Assembly (NCBI RefSeq): GCF_031834595.1
Contig: NZ_CP115541.1
Location: forward strand, 4,024,501 to 4,088,500
Direction: 5' to 3'
DNA from: Stenotrophomonas oahuensis
GTDB lineage: Bacteria; Pseudomonadota; Gammaproteobacteria; Xanthomonadales; Xanthomonadaceae
Length of the DNA: 64,000 nucleotides
Positions 44,671 to 52,803 of this stretch are shown piece by piece. The stretch's first letter is position 1, and the number at the start of each line of letters is the position of its first letter. A program made the translations under genes and the position numbers. Below the pieces are notes generated by a model, which saw nothing but the letters and a program-made list of their open reading frames with translations, ran no database searches and was not told where the DNA came from.

Positions 44671-45578
44671 TAATCCTTTGGTCGAAGGTGGTCGAGCAGC
44701 TGCTGCGCGGCCGTGGAGAGCGTGCGGCCGTTGCGGTACACCAGTTTCAGCTCTCTTTCCGCCCAGGCATCAGTCAGCGGCTCGAAGTGCAGCTTCATTG
44801 AACGGCCGAATAATTCGAACACCGGTTCCGGCACCAGCCCGATGCCCAGCCCCGCCTGCACCGTGCGGCAGATGGCATCGAACCCCGGCACGTGGATGCG
44901 TCGCCGCAGCGACCGCCCGGCGTCGCGGGCGGCAATCTGCGAACGGGTGAAGATCGAGCTTTCCGCGTGCAGCGCCACCTGGTCGTACGGCAGCGTGTCA
45001 GCGAAGGCGATCGGCCCCTTCCCCGCCAGCGGATGGTCCGGGCGCATCAGCATCACCAGACGGTCGCGCCGGAACGGCAGCACGGCGAGGTCACCCAGTT
45101 CGCTGTCGCCGGAACAGACACCGATTTCCGCCCAGCCTTCCTGGATGCCGCGCACCACGCCGGGCGTGGGGCGTTCTTCCAGCTCGATGCGCAGGTCCGG
45201 ATGTTCCAGAAAGAACGCCTCCAGCGCTTCCGGCAGGTAGGCCACGATGGCCGACAGATTGGCCAGCATGCGGATATGCCCACGGATGCCACGCCGGTAC
45301 TCCAGCAGCTCACTGGATAACGCCGAGGCGGCCAGCAACATCCGGCGCGCGTGCTGAAGCAGGCTTTCGCCGGCCAGCGTGAGTTGCATGCCGCGGCTGT
45401 TGCGGGTGAACAGCACCACATCCAGGCCGCTTTCCAGGTCGTTCAGGCGCCGGCTGGCGGCAGAGGTGGCGATGGATTCGCGCTCGGCGGCCTTCGACAG
45501 CGAGCCTTCCTCGACCACGGCGACAAACAGCCGCAACGTGGTCAGGCTGATGCGATCCACGGGCATGGGTTGGGTCAC
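44670..45578 (-). CDS. LysR family transcriptional regulator of the catabolic operon
   Basis: 302 residues. The winged helix (ISLTTLRLFVAVVEEGSLSK, SAASRRLNDLESGLDVVLFT) and effector domain (IAYLPE-type region RMLANLSAIVAYLPEALEAF, then WAEIGVCSGDSELGDLAVLP) are canonical. It precedes the CoA-transferase by 98 bases on the same strand, unusual for LysR genes, which are mostly divergent from their targets. Control of the operon from the dyad-rich gap is inferred. Start GTG at 45578 with GGAG at 8 bases; an ATG four codons later is an alternative. Confidence 0.9.
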   Translation of the reverse strand: MTQPMPVDRISLTTLRLFVAVVEEGSLSKAAERESIATSAASRRLNDLESGLDVVLFTRNSRGMQLTLAGESLLQHARRMLLAASALSSELLEYRRGIRGHIRMLANLSAIVAYLPEALEAFFLEHPDLRIELEERPTPGVVRGIQEGWAEIGVCSGDSELGDLAVLPFRRDRLVMLMRPDHPLAGKGPIAFADTLPYDQVALHAESSIFTRSQIAARDAGRSLRRRIHVPGFDAICRTVQAGLGIGLVPEPVFELFGRSMKLHFEPLTDAWAERELKLVYRNGRTLSTAAQQLLDHLRPKD

Positions 45579-45627
45579 AAAACGGCTCCAGCCGACACAG
45601 AACTGGAGCCGATGATAACGCGGCCGC

Positions 45628-47994
45628 TCAATCCAGCCGCGTGGCCTCCTTCAAACGCTCCATGCCGCTCGGTTGCCCATGCTTTCCGAACGTGAAGTTG
45701 ACCGACTCGATGGTGCCGTTGTACGGGAACAGGCCCTTTTCATCGTAATCGGCGCACACGGGCGACACACAATCCATGCCCACGTCCATGCACTCGGTGC
45801 CGCAGCGCTGGGGAATCTGCTCATCGATATGGATGCTGTCCACCTTCTTGCCGTCGATGGACAGCACCACATCCGCCGGACCACCCGGCGTGGTCGTGGT
45901 CGGCGTGAACGTGACCTCGATCGTATGCTTGCCCGCATCCAGGGCTTTCGGCGCCACCGCATCGTAGCGCTTGATCGCAAAGAAGTTGTAATGGAAGCGC
46001 GGCTTGCCTTCCCAGAAGAACAGTGAGAAACCGGCCGCGTCGCCACCCAGTGCAAACAGCACGCCTTCGCCACCACCCTTCGGCACCTCTACCGGCACAG
46101 TCAAGGTGAACGGAACGCCGACCAGCTTCGGGCCGCTGCCTTCCGGCAACCGGGTCATGCCGGGATAGAAAGTGACTTCCTCGCGACCGAAGAAATAGCT
46201 GGGCCGCAGGGTGACATCCAGGCGCTCGGAGAAGCTGTCATCCAACGGGAACACGTTGTACTTCGCCGCTTCGGTCATGAACAGGTCCTGCAGCTGGCGC
46301 AGGCGTACCGGTTCCTTGTCTGCCAGATCGACCGCCTGACTGAAGTCCTTGTCGATGTGGTAGAGCTCCCATTGGTCGTCGTCGAAGCTGAACGAGCCTG
46401 ATGTTTCCCAAGGCAGTCGCCCGTGGCGGCAGCAGGCCATCCAGCCGTTGGCATACATGGCCCGGTTGCCAAGCATCTCGAAGTACTGTTTCGTGCGCGT
46501 ACTAGGTGCCTTCTGGGCCCCTTTTTCGAACGTGTAGGCGAAGCTGACACCCTCGATGGGCCGCTGCACGTAGCCGTTCACCACCTGCGGCTCGGCGATG
46601 CCGACCACCTCCATCAACGTCGGCATGAGGTCGATGCAGTGATGGAACTGGCTGCGCTGCTTGCCTTTGTCTTTGATTACTTTTGGCCACGAGACGAACA
46701 TGGCGTTGCGCGTTCCCCCAAAGTGCGAAGCAACCTGCTTGGTCCACTGGAACGGGGTGTCACCCGCCCATGCCCAGCCCACCGCATAGTGCGGCGACGT
46801 GCCCGGCATGCCCCAGCGGTCCTTGAACGCAATGGATTCTTCCATGGACGGCTGTCGCCCGTTCAAGCTCATGATCTCGTTGGGCGTCCCCACCAGCGAG
46901 CCCTCACCACTGGAGCCGTTGTCCCCGATGATGTAAATGATGAGCGTGTTGTCCAGCTCGCCCAATGTTTCAATGGCATCGATCACCCGGCCGGCTTCGA
47001 AGTCTGCATGCTCGAGGAAGTCGGCATAATTCTCGGCCTGCCGCGCGAACAGGGCCTGGTGCTCCTTCGGCTGGCTGTCCCAGGACGGAATCTGTTCCGG
47101 GCGTTCGGTCAGCTGGGTTCCCTTGGGAATGACGCCGCGTTTGATCTGTTCGGCATGCACCTGCTCGCGGTAGGCGTCCCAGCCCATGTCGAAGCGGCCT
47201 TCGTTGCGTCCGCGCCAATCCAGCGGCGGCTGATGCGGGGCGTGCGCGGCACCGGTGGAGAAGTACGCCATGAACGGACGGTTCGGCGCGATGGACTTCT
47301 GGGTGCGGATCCAGCCAATGCACTGGTCGGCCAGGTCGCGAGTGAGCTGGTAGCCGTCCTCCGGTCGTGCCGGCGGCTCAATGGGATCGGTGTTCTTCAG
47401 CAGCGACGGGAAGAACTGATCGGTTTCGCCGCTGATGAAGCCGTAGAACAGGTCGAAACCCTGGTTGGTGGGCCAGTTGTCGAACGGTCCCGCTGCGCTG
47501 GTCAGGTTGTCCGGTACATTGTGATTCTTGCCAAACCAGCCGCAGGTGTACCCCGCCTGTTTCAGCAGTTCGGCGAACGTGGCGCAGCTCTTGGGAATGA
47601 TGCCGCAGTAACCCGGATAGCCAGTGGCCATCTCGGCGATCACCCCGCTTGCTACCGAATGATGGTTGCGCCCGGTCAGCATGGCCGCGCGCGTGGGCGA
47701 ACACAACGCGGTGGTGTGGAACTGGTTGTAGAACAACCCCTCTGCCGCCACCCGTTCGGCAGTGGGCATGCGCACCAGGCCGCCGCAGGCACTGGGCCAG
47801 CCGAAGCCGACGTCGTCCAGCAGCACCAGCAGGATGTTGGGAGCACCGGACGGTGCCTCCTTCAACGGCGGGAAGTCCGGTGTGGAATTCTTCGCATACA
47901 GGCCGATATCCGCGTTCGGGAACTTCCACTCCGGCTCAGGAAGGTGGTTCCGGTCAATATGAACGGGGAAGTCCGGGGTCTTCTTCGAGGCCAT
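45628..47994 (-). CDS. Large type I sulfatase (arylsulfatase) with C-terminal extension
   Basis: 788 residues from the ATG at 47994 (CTGGAGCGG before it). Metal-binding LLDDVGFG (Asp60, Asp61) and the formylglycine signature CSPTRAAMLTGR (Cys98) are intact, and GDNGSSGEGSLVG supplies the later metal ligands. No signal peptide: as in Pseudomonas AtsA it should act in the cytoplasm, and a formylglycine-generating enzyme is needed, none being in this window. Typical bacterial arylsulfatases have about 530 residues. The extra 200 or so at the C-terminus form a beta-rich domain (PFTLTVPVEVPKGGGEGVLF) ending in a cysteine group (RCGTECMDVGMDCVSPVC). Confidence 0.92.
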   Translation of the reverse strand: MASKKTPDFPVHIDRNHLPEPEWKFPNADIGLYAKNSTPDFPPLKEAPSGAPNILLVLLDDVGFGWPSACGGLVRMPTAERVAAEGLFYNQFHTTALCSPTRAAMLTGRNHHSVASGVIAEMATGYPGYCGIIPKSCATFAELLKQAGYTCGWFGKNHNVPDNLTSAAGPFDNWPTNQGFDLFYGFISGETDQFFPSLLKNTDPIEPPARPEDGYQLTRDLADQCIGWIRTQKSIAPNRPFMAYFSTGAAHAPHQPPLDWRGRNEGRFDMGWDAYREQVHAEQIKRGVIPKGTQLTERPEQIPSWDSQPKEHQALFARQAENYADFLEHADFEAGRVIDAIETLGELDNTLIIYIIGDNGSSGEGSLVGTPNEIMSLNGRQPSMEESIAFKDRWGMPGTSPHYAVGWAWAGDTPFQWTKQVASHFGGTRNAMFVSWPKVIKDKGKQRSQFHHCIDLMPTLMEVVGIAEPQVVNGYVQRPIEGVSFAYTFEKGAQKAPSTRTKQYFEMLGNRAMYANGWMACCRHGRLPWETSGSFSFDDDQWELYHIDKDFSQAVDLADKEPVRLRQLQDLFMTEAAKYNVFPLDDSFSERLDVTLRPSYFFGREEVTFYPGMTRLPEGSGPKLVGVPFTLTVPVEVPKGGGEGVLFALGGDAAGFSLFFWEGKPRFHYNFFAIKRYDAVAPKALDAGKHTIEVTFTPTTTTPGGPADVVLSIDGKKVDSIHIDEQIPQRCGTECMDVGMDCVSPVCADYDEKGLFPYNGTIESVNFTFGKHGQPSGMERLKEATRLD

Positions 47995-48093
47995 GATGCC
48001 GCTCCAGTCCGCGGGTGGGTATGCACCACAGACTGGCCTTGTCCTGCGCACCCTGCCTGCGCAGAACTACGGATTGCACTCCGGTACTTCTAC

Positions 48094-48540
48094 TCAGCCG
48101 GTGCGACGCTGCGGCCAGCCGTTTAGAGCACCGGTCTTCCAGCGCCAGGCGGCATATGCGGTAAAGCCCAGAATCAATGTCAAAGAGATAACGTCAATGC
48201 GGCCGCTGCCACCGTAGATGTAGGCGTACTGCAGCAGGTAAGCCGCAAACAGCAGTACCGACAGCTTGCGCCCGAACGCCAGGAACACGCCCGCCAGTGC
48301 GAGCGTGAATGGCATGGCCAGCTTCTGCGCGATATCGACCAGCGACACTTCGCCCAGGCCGAACTCAGAGAGATAGCGCAGCATCAATGCCCAGATTCCC
48401 ACGAACTGCAGGGCGCAGAACGCGGCGATGAGGATGGAGACGACCCGGTGCGCGATACGTGCCGCACGTGAGGTGTGCACGGGCATGGGTTGCAGCGCCG
48501 ATTCGGGTCGGCCGTACGGATTTCTGTCCGGGTGGTCCAT
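48094..48540 (-). CDS. Hypothetical inner-membrane protein
   Basis: 148 residues with four hydrophobic helices (VVSILIAAFCALQFVGIWAL, KLAMPFTLALAGVFLAFG, LSVLLFAAYLLQYAYIYGG, VISLTLILGFTAYAAWRW). Family not recognised; it recalls small DoxX- or DUF-type four-helix proteins. It lies upstream of the sulfatase on the same strand with a 99-base gap, so a shared transcript is possible but not supported by spacing. An ATG at residue 19 (MPVHTSR) is an alternative start. Confidence 0.72.
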   Translation of the reverse strand: MDHPDRNPYGRPESALQPMPVHTSRAARIAHRVVSILIAAFCALQFVGIWALMLRYLSEFGLGEVSLVDIAQKLAMPFTLALAGVFLAFGRKLSVLLFAAYLLQYAYIYGGSGRIDVISLTLILGFTAYAAWRWKTGALNGWPQRRTG

Positions 48541-48634
48541 TGGTAGTCCTTGGCCTGTCGCTGCTGGAAGCGAACGTTAGCATGCCGCCACGGAACCTTA
48601 ACGCGGGTTGCCTATGCTGATTGTTCCATCAGGA

Positions 48635-48711
48635 GCAGCCGGGCAAGCCCGGCAATCGCCGGGAAGAGCCCGGTTTTACATTGGGAATGGCCGGGCAGAT
48701 CCCGGCAATAC
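48635..48711. repeat. Degenerate SMAG-like palindromes in tandem
   Basis: AGCCGGGCAAGCCCGGC (48637-48653) is a full core without the GTAG end; GCCGGGAAGAGCCCGG (48658-48673) and GCCGGGCAGATCCCGGC (48690-48706) are decayed copies. All lie directly upstream of a small secreted-protein gene. They look like remnants of older REP insertions. Confidence 0.6.
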
Positions 48712-48722
48712 AAGGAGATTGC

Positions 48723-49001
48723 ATGAAGAAGCTGCACGTTGCCCTGTTCGCCGCCTGTCTGCTGGGGGCCAGCCCGCTGGCCTTCGCTGAAGCCGTCAAC
48801 CTGACCAACAGCGCCGAAGGGGCCAATCGTGACGCGGGTATTACCGCGGTAAAGAAGAAACTGCAGGACGCCTGCGCGGATCGCAAGGGTACCGCCGATG
48901 CCGAGTCGTTCGAGGTGGTGTTCGAAAAGACCAGCGAGAACCCGGACGTGCCGAAGCCGTATTACGTGGATGGCAAGATGAAGTGCAATCTGCCGGGTTG
49001 A
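48723..49001 (+). CDS. Small secreted hypothetical protein
   Basis: 92 residues, AAGGAG before the ATG at 48723. Signal peptide MKKLHVALFAACLLGASPLA, FA. The mature part of about 69 residues contains two cysteines (LQDACADRKG, GKMKCNLPG), likely a disulfide, and a KTSENPDVPKPYYVDGK segment. Family not recognised. It stands alone before the SPFH operon on the same strand with a 67-base gap. Confidence 0.78.
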   Translation: MKKLHVALFAACLLGASPLAFAEAVNLTNSAEGANRDAGITAVKKKLQDACADRKGTADAESFEVVFEKTSENPDVPKPYYVDGKMKCNLPG

Positions 49002-49068
49002 CCCCAGCCCGTTCGCCCCCTTTCCGCCTGCTATAGTCCCCACCATCCAGCAATCACAAGGAATGGTC

Positions 49069-50217
49069 ATGGGTCTGATCCAGGCGGTAAAGGGTGCGGT
49101 AGGCGGTGTTCTGGCCGACCAGTGGAAGGACTTCTACACGGTGCCCAACGGGCTGCCGTCCACGGCTGCGCTGTTCGCCGCCGTCCCCCGCGGCACCAAT
49201 GCCGGCCGCGGCTCCAACACCAGCGGCTCTTCGAACATCATCAGCAACGGTTCGAAGATCGTCGTGCCGGAAGGCTACGGCCTGCTGCTGATGCAGGACG
49301 GGGCCATCACCGCCTTTGTCGCCGAAGCCGGCGGCTATGAATGGCGCTCGGATGACCTCAATTCGCAGTCGGTCTTCGCCGGCGACGGCATCGTCACCCC
49401 GCTGATCAAGCAGAGCTGGGAACGCTTCAAGTTCGGCGGCCAGCCCGGTGCGCAGCAGGCGGCGTTCTTCGTTTCGCTGAAGGAACTGCCTGACAACCGC
49501 TTCGGCACCCAATCGGAAATCTACTGGGACGACGCCTTCCTCAACACCCAGGTTGGCGCGGTCACGCGTGGCTCGTACACGCTGAAGATTGAAGACCCCA
49601 TCCTGTTCGTGAAGAACTTCGTGCCGGCGGCCTACCTGCAGCCGGGCAAGGTGTTCGACTTCACCGACATGGACAACGCGGCCGCCAACCAGTTGTTCAA
49701 TGAAGTGGTCAGCTCGCTGGCACCGGCCTTCAGCCTGTACAGCAATGACCCGGCCAAGGGCAACCGCATCACCAAGCTGCAGCAGGACTCGCTGGGCTTC
49801 GCCCAGAGCCTGTCCGCAGCGGTGGAACAGGGCTACCAGTGGAAGTCCGACCGTGGCCTGGCCATCGTCAAGACCGCCATTGTCTCCATCGAGTACGACG
49901 CCAACACCCGCGAACTGCTCAAGACGGTGCAGCGCGCCGACGCCCTGGCCGGCAGCCGCGGCAATTCCAATCTGCAGGCCAGCGTCGCCCAGGGCATCCA
50001 GTCCGCCGGCGAGAACGGCGGCGCGGCCGGCCTGATGGGCATCGGCATGGCCAGCGGCATGATGGGCGTGGGCAATCTGCAGCAGCCGGCCACCCCGGCG
50101 GCCGCACCGGTCGACGACACCGTGGCCAAACTGAAGAAGGCGAAGGAAATGCTCGACCTCGGGTTGATCACCCAGGCCGATTACGACGCCGCCAAGGCCA
50201 AGGCGCTGGGCCTGTAA
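49069..50217 (+). CDS. SPFH-domain protein (YdjI-like) with C-terminal SHOCT motif
   Basis: 382 residues from the ATG at 49069 (AAGGA at 6 bases; an ATG two codons earlier is less well placed). KIVVPEGYGLLLMQDGAITA is the start of an SPFH (virion-core-protein-like) domain, extending through RGSYTLKIEDPILFVKNFVP to about residue 285. Then come a Gly/Ala/Met-rich stretch (GLMGIGMASGMMGVGNL) and a C-terminal SHOCT-type helix pair (LKKAKEMLDLGLITQADYDA). SPFH proteins organise membrane-associated complexes. In Bacillus subtilis the analogous YdjI works with the zinc-ribbon protein YdjG, YdjH and PspA. Here a zinc-ribbon gene follows after 15 bases, but no PspA gene is present. Confidence 0.85.
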   Translation: MGLIQAVKGAVGGVLADQWKDFYTVPNGLPSTAALFAAVPRGTNAGRGSNTSGSSNIISNGSKIVVPEGYGLLLMQDGAITAFVAEAGGYEWRSDDLNSQSVFAGDGIVTPLIKQSWERFKFGGQPGAQQAAFFVSLKELPDNRFGTQSEIYWDDAFLNTQVGAVTRGSYTLKIEDPILFVKNFVPAAYLQPGKVFDFTDMDNAAANQLFNEVVSSLAPAFSLYSNDPAKGNRITKLQQDSLGFAQSLSAAVEQGYQWKSDRGLAIVKTAIVSIEYDANTRELLKTVQRADALAGSRGNSNLQASVAQGIQSAGENGGAAGLMGIGMASGMMGVGNLQQPATPAAAPVDDTVAKLKKAKEMLDLGLITQADYDAAKAKALGL

Positions 50218-50232
50218 GACGCAAGGCCGGCC

Positions 50233-51573
50233 ATGAACAACCCAGGAAACACCCCGCCACCGCTGCCGCCGGTGCCGCCGCCGTTGCCCAAGGCAACGCT
50301 GGACGGCCCCGGCTCGCCGCAGGATGTCCCGCCCCTGCCCGGCAGCTTCCCGCTCGACCCGGCCACCCTGCCCGACCCGATCCGGGCCGAGATCGAAGCG
50401 CCTGATCCCGAGGCGCTGGACACCGCGGCCGCCGAACTGAAGGACGGCGTCAACCGCTGCCCGAAGTGCGGCTCCAGCGACGTGCGCCTGAAGATCGGCA
50501 CCGACGTGCTGGTCTGCCAGTACTGCCGTCACCAGTGGCATGGCGACCGCGTGGAAGAAGCCTTTGGCCTGGGCGACGGTCTGGACCAGCTGCGCGGCAC
50601 GAACATCGCCAGCGGTGCCCGCAACATCGACGCGGGCACCGCGGCACTGATGAGCTTCAAGTGCACCGGCTGCGGTGCCGAGGTCACCATCAACACCGAG
50701 AGCAGCATGACGGCCCGCTGCCACTGGTGCCGTCACGTATTCGGCGTCAACGAGCAGGTCTCCAACGGGGCCGTGCCCGATGCGGTGTTGCCGTTCCGGA
50801 TCAGCAAGGACGACGCGGTTGCCCGCATCCGTCAGTTCGTCGACAAGCGCCGGCTGTTCGCACTGAAGGCGTTCAAAGACCAGTTCACCCCGGAAAACGT
50901 GGTCGGCGTGTACATGCCGTACATGATCGTGGACAGCAATGTCAGCGCGGCGGTCAGCGGCAAAGGCGAGATCCAGACCCGCGAATACACTGTGGGCAGC
51001 GGCGACAAGAAGAAGACCTATTACGACGCGGATGTGTACCAGGTGGACCGCCAGGTCGACTTCACCGTGGACGACCTGCCGCTGGAGTCTTCCGCCCAGC
51101 GCGGCAACCTGGACATCAAGGTCAACACCAACAACATCATCAACACCATCCTGCCGTTCGACACCAAGAACGCGGTGAAGTGGAACGCGTCCTATCTGCT
51201 CGGCTTCTCATCGGAGAAGCGCGACCTGGACGTGGAAAAGATGATGCCGCGGCTGGAAGACCAGCTGCTGTCCATCGCCCGTTCGGAGGTGCACAGCTCG
51301 GTGCGCCGCTTCAACCGCGGCGTGCGCTGGGAGCAGGAGCAACTGGAAGTGCACGGCACCCGCTGGGTGTCCATGTACCTGCCAGTGTGGCTCTATTCGT
51401 ACCACCAGCCAGGCCGCAACGGCGGCATGCTGCATTACATCGCGGTCAACGGCCGTACCGGTGAAACCATGGGCAGCGTGCCGGTGCAGCAGTGGAAGCT
51501 GCTGCTGGCCGCGCTGACCACCGGCACGATCGTGGAAGCCCTTGTCATCGCCCTACTGGTAGCCAGCGCATGA
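50233..51573 (+). CDS. Zinc-ribbon membrane protein (YdjG-like)
   Basis: 446 residues. A Pro-rich head (TPPPLPPVPPPLPK) precedes two zinc ribbons: CPKCG with CQYCRHQW (about residues 76-98) and CTGCGAEV with CHWCRH (about 143-167). The middle (LPFRISKDDAVARIRQFVDK, VYMPYMIVDSNVSAAVSGKG) is a soluble beta-rich domain shared with TFIIB-type zinc-ribbon proteins such as B. subtilis YdjG. A C-terminal hydrophobic helix (LLLAALTTGTIVEALVIALL) anchors it to the inner membrane. The first ribbon has the TFIIB look but no role in transcription is implied. It overlaps the next gene by 4 bases. Confidence 0.85.
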   Translation: MNNPGNTPPPLPPVPPPLPKATLDGPGSPQDVPPLPGSFPLDPATLPDPIRAEIEAPDPEALDTAAAELKDGVNRCPKCGSSDVRLKIGTDVLVCQYCRHQWHGDRVEEAFGLGDGLDQLRGTNIASGARNIDAGTAALMSFKCTGCGAEVTINTESSMTARCHWCRHVFGVNEQVSNGAVPDAVLPFRISKDDAVARIRQFVDKRRLFALKAFKDQFTPENVVGVYMPYMIVDSNVSAAVSGKGEIQTREYTVGSGDKKKTYYDADVYQVDRQVDFTVDDLPLESSAQRGNLDIKVNTNNIINTILPFDTKNAVKWNASYLLGFSSEKRDLDVEKMMPRLEDQLLSIARSEVHSSVRRFNRGVRWEQEQLEVHGTRWVSMYLPVWLYSYHQPGRNGGMLHYIAVNGRTGETMGSVPVQQWKLLLAALTTGTIVEALVIALLVASA

Positions 51574-51818
51574 GTGACGATAGTGGTCTTTGGTTGTTGG
51601 CGGCCGGCCCTGCGGCCGCCACAGGGTTGTACTGGGCGCTGTACCGGTATTACCGCAACACCGACAAGTCGCATGCGTTTGAGCGTGAGACCTTGGTGGA
51701 GGCAAAGCCGGTGACCGGTGACGAGCGCAGGGTGGCGACCAATAACGGGACGCAGGAACGGCGAATCCGTGGCGACAATGTGGGCGAGTATCGGAAGCGG
51801 GTGGCGCGGACGCGGTGA
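51570..51818 (+). CDS. Small single-helix membrane protein of the SPFH operon
   Basis: 82 residues, ATGA-overlapped with the zinc-ribbon gene, which is the strongest evidence that it is real. One hydrophobic segment (GLWLLAAGPAAATGLYWALY) is followed by RYYRNTDKSHAFERETLVEA and a basic C-terminus (GEYRKRVARTR). No family recognised. Position suggests a third subunit of the SPFH/zinc-ribbon complex, perhaps analogous to YdjH in placement but not in sequence. Confidence 0.72.
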   Translation: MSDDSGLWLLAAGPAAATGLYWALYRYYRNTDKSHAFERETLVEAKPVTGDERRVATNNGTQERRIRGDNVGEYRKRVARTR

Positions 51819-51837
51819 CGGGTTACGGGGTGACGCA

Positions 51838-51860
51838 TGACGCGCATGGCGCGTCACTAC
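51838..51860 (-). repeat. SMAG-type REP
   Basis: TGACGCGCATGGCGCGTCAC plus TAC, third class (core GACGCGC-ATG-GCGCGTC), GTAG end on the minus strand, 20 bases after the SPFH operon. Confidence 0.8.
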
Positions 51861-51873
51861 GGATGCGGGGCGT

Positions 51874-51918
51874 TGGTAGAGTCGGTCGACAGACGACTGC
51901 CGATAACAATGATCGGCA
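51874..51918 (+). repeat. Longer GTAG-ended repeat, related to 30824-30868
   Basis: Begins TGGTAGAGTCGGTCGACAGA and continues CGACTGCCGATAACAATGAT, CGGCA. It aligns over 45 bases to the minus-strand copy at 30824-30868, differing at about seven positions. It contains short palindromes (GGTCGACAGACGACT) but is longer than the SMAG core elements, so it may be a separate family sharing the GTAG end. Confidence 0.65.
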
Positions 51919-51964
51919 CGGTAACGCATGAAGTTCGCCTGGTTGGAGCCCATGCCGATGATGA

Positions 51965-51982
51965 CTTGAAGGTTTCTTGAAG
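51965..51982 (+). promoter_or_regulatory. Direct heptamer repeat, candidate OmpR-family binding site
   Basis: CTTGAAG at 51965-51971 is repeated exactly at 51976-51982, spaced 11 bases start to start, one DNA turn. This is the arrangement bound by OmpR/PhoB-type response regulators. It lies 43 bases before the DJ-1-like gene, first gene of an operon that contains such a regulator (53141), so autoregulation is likely. Confidence 0.55.
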
Positions 51983-52025
51983 TCACCTCGGCATCCTCGG
52001 GTCAACCCAACCCAAGGAGCGTTCC

Positions 52026-52793
52026 ATGTTACGCACAATTCTGGCGGCCATCCTGATGGCACTGCCCCTCTCCGCCTTGTCCGCCCCTGCCCCCGACACG
52101 GTCCTGATGATCGTCAGCGGCGAAGGCCGCGACGCCGGCAAGACCCGCCCTGGCTACGAATTCGACGAGGTGTCCCAGGCCTGGCTGATCTTCAAAGCCA
52201 ACGGCTTGGCCGTGGAAGTAGCCAGCCCGCAAGGCGGTCCGGTCGAGGCCGACAAGTACAATCCGGAAGAACCCTTCAATACCCAGTTGCTGACTGACCA
52301 AGACGCCATGGGCAAGCTGGCCAACACCCGCAGGATTGCCGACCTGCAGGCATCCGACTACGCCGCGGTTTACGTCGTCGGCGGCAAGGGGGCCATGTTC
52401 GACCTGCCTCGCCACGCCCCTTTGCAGGCACTGATCACCGATGCGTGGCAACGCGGCGCGGTGGTCGCGGCGGTCTGCCACGGTCCGGCAGCGCTGGCAC
52501 CGGTACGTCTGGCAGACGGCACCGCGCTGGTGGCCGGGCGCAAGGTGACCGGCTTCAGCAACGAGGAGGAAGCCCTGTTCGGCAAGAAGTGGGCAAAGGA
52601 GTTTCCGTGGCTGCTTGAGGACGCGCTTCGTGAACGTGGCGGGCAATGGAGCGAAGCCCCGCTGATGATGCCGCATGTGGTTACGGACGGCCGCCTGGTC
52701 ACCGGACAGAACCCCTACTCGACACCTGGCGTGGCCGAGGCCATCGTGCGCGCTATGGGCCGGAGCCCCCTTGGCACGCCAGCCCGGACGTGA
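52026..52793 (+). CDS. DJ-1/PfpI (type 1 glutamine amidotransferase-like) periplasmic protein
   Basis: 255 residues, AAGGAG before the ATG. Signal peptide MLRTILAAILMALPLSALSA. The DJ-1/PfpI fold shows in RPGYEFDEVSQAWLIFKANG (acidic residue of the site), YAAVYVVGGKGAMFDLPRHA and the nucleophile elbow AAVCHGPAAL with Cys151-His152, as in Hsp31-like chaperones/glyoxalases. Export to the periplasm is less common for this family. The next open frame starts 10 bases beyond the stop in another frame and may originally have been its C-terminal domain. Followed by a two-component system on the same strand. Confidence 0.87.
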   Translation: MLRTILAAILMALPLSALSAPAPDTVLMIVSGEGRDAGKTRPGYEFDEVSQAWLIFKANGLAVEVASPQGGPVEADKYNPEEPFNTQLLTDQDAMGKLANTRRIADLQASDYAAVYVVGGKGAMFDLPRHAPLQALITDAWQRGAVVAAVCHGPAALAPVRLADGTALVAGRKVTGFSNEEEALFGKKWAKEFPWLLEDALRERGGQWSEAPLMMPHVVTDGRLVTGQNPYSTPGVAEAIVRAMGRSPLGTPART

Positions 52794-52803
52794 CGAAAAG
52801 GCC

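Noticed and set aside
46423..48126. Open frame of 567 codons opposite the sulfatase
   Set aside because: The sulfatase signature and metal motifs lie on the minus strand; the plus frame is a shadow.
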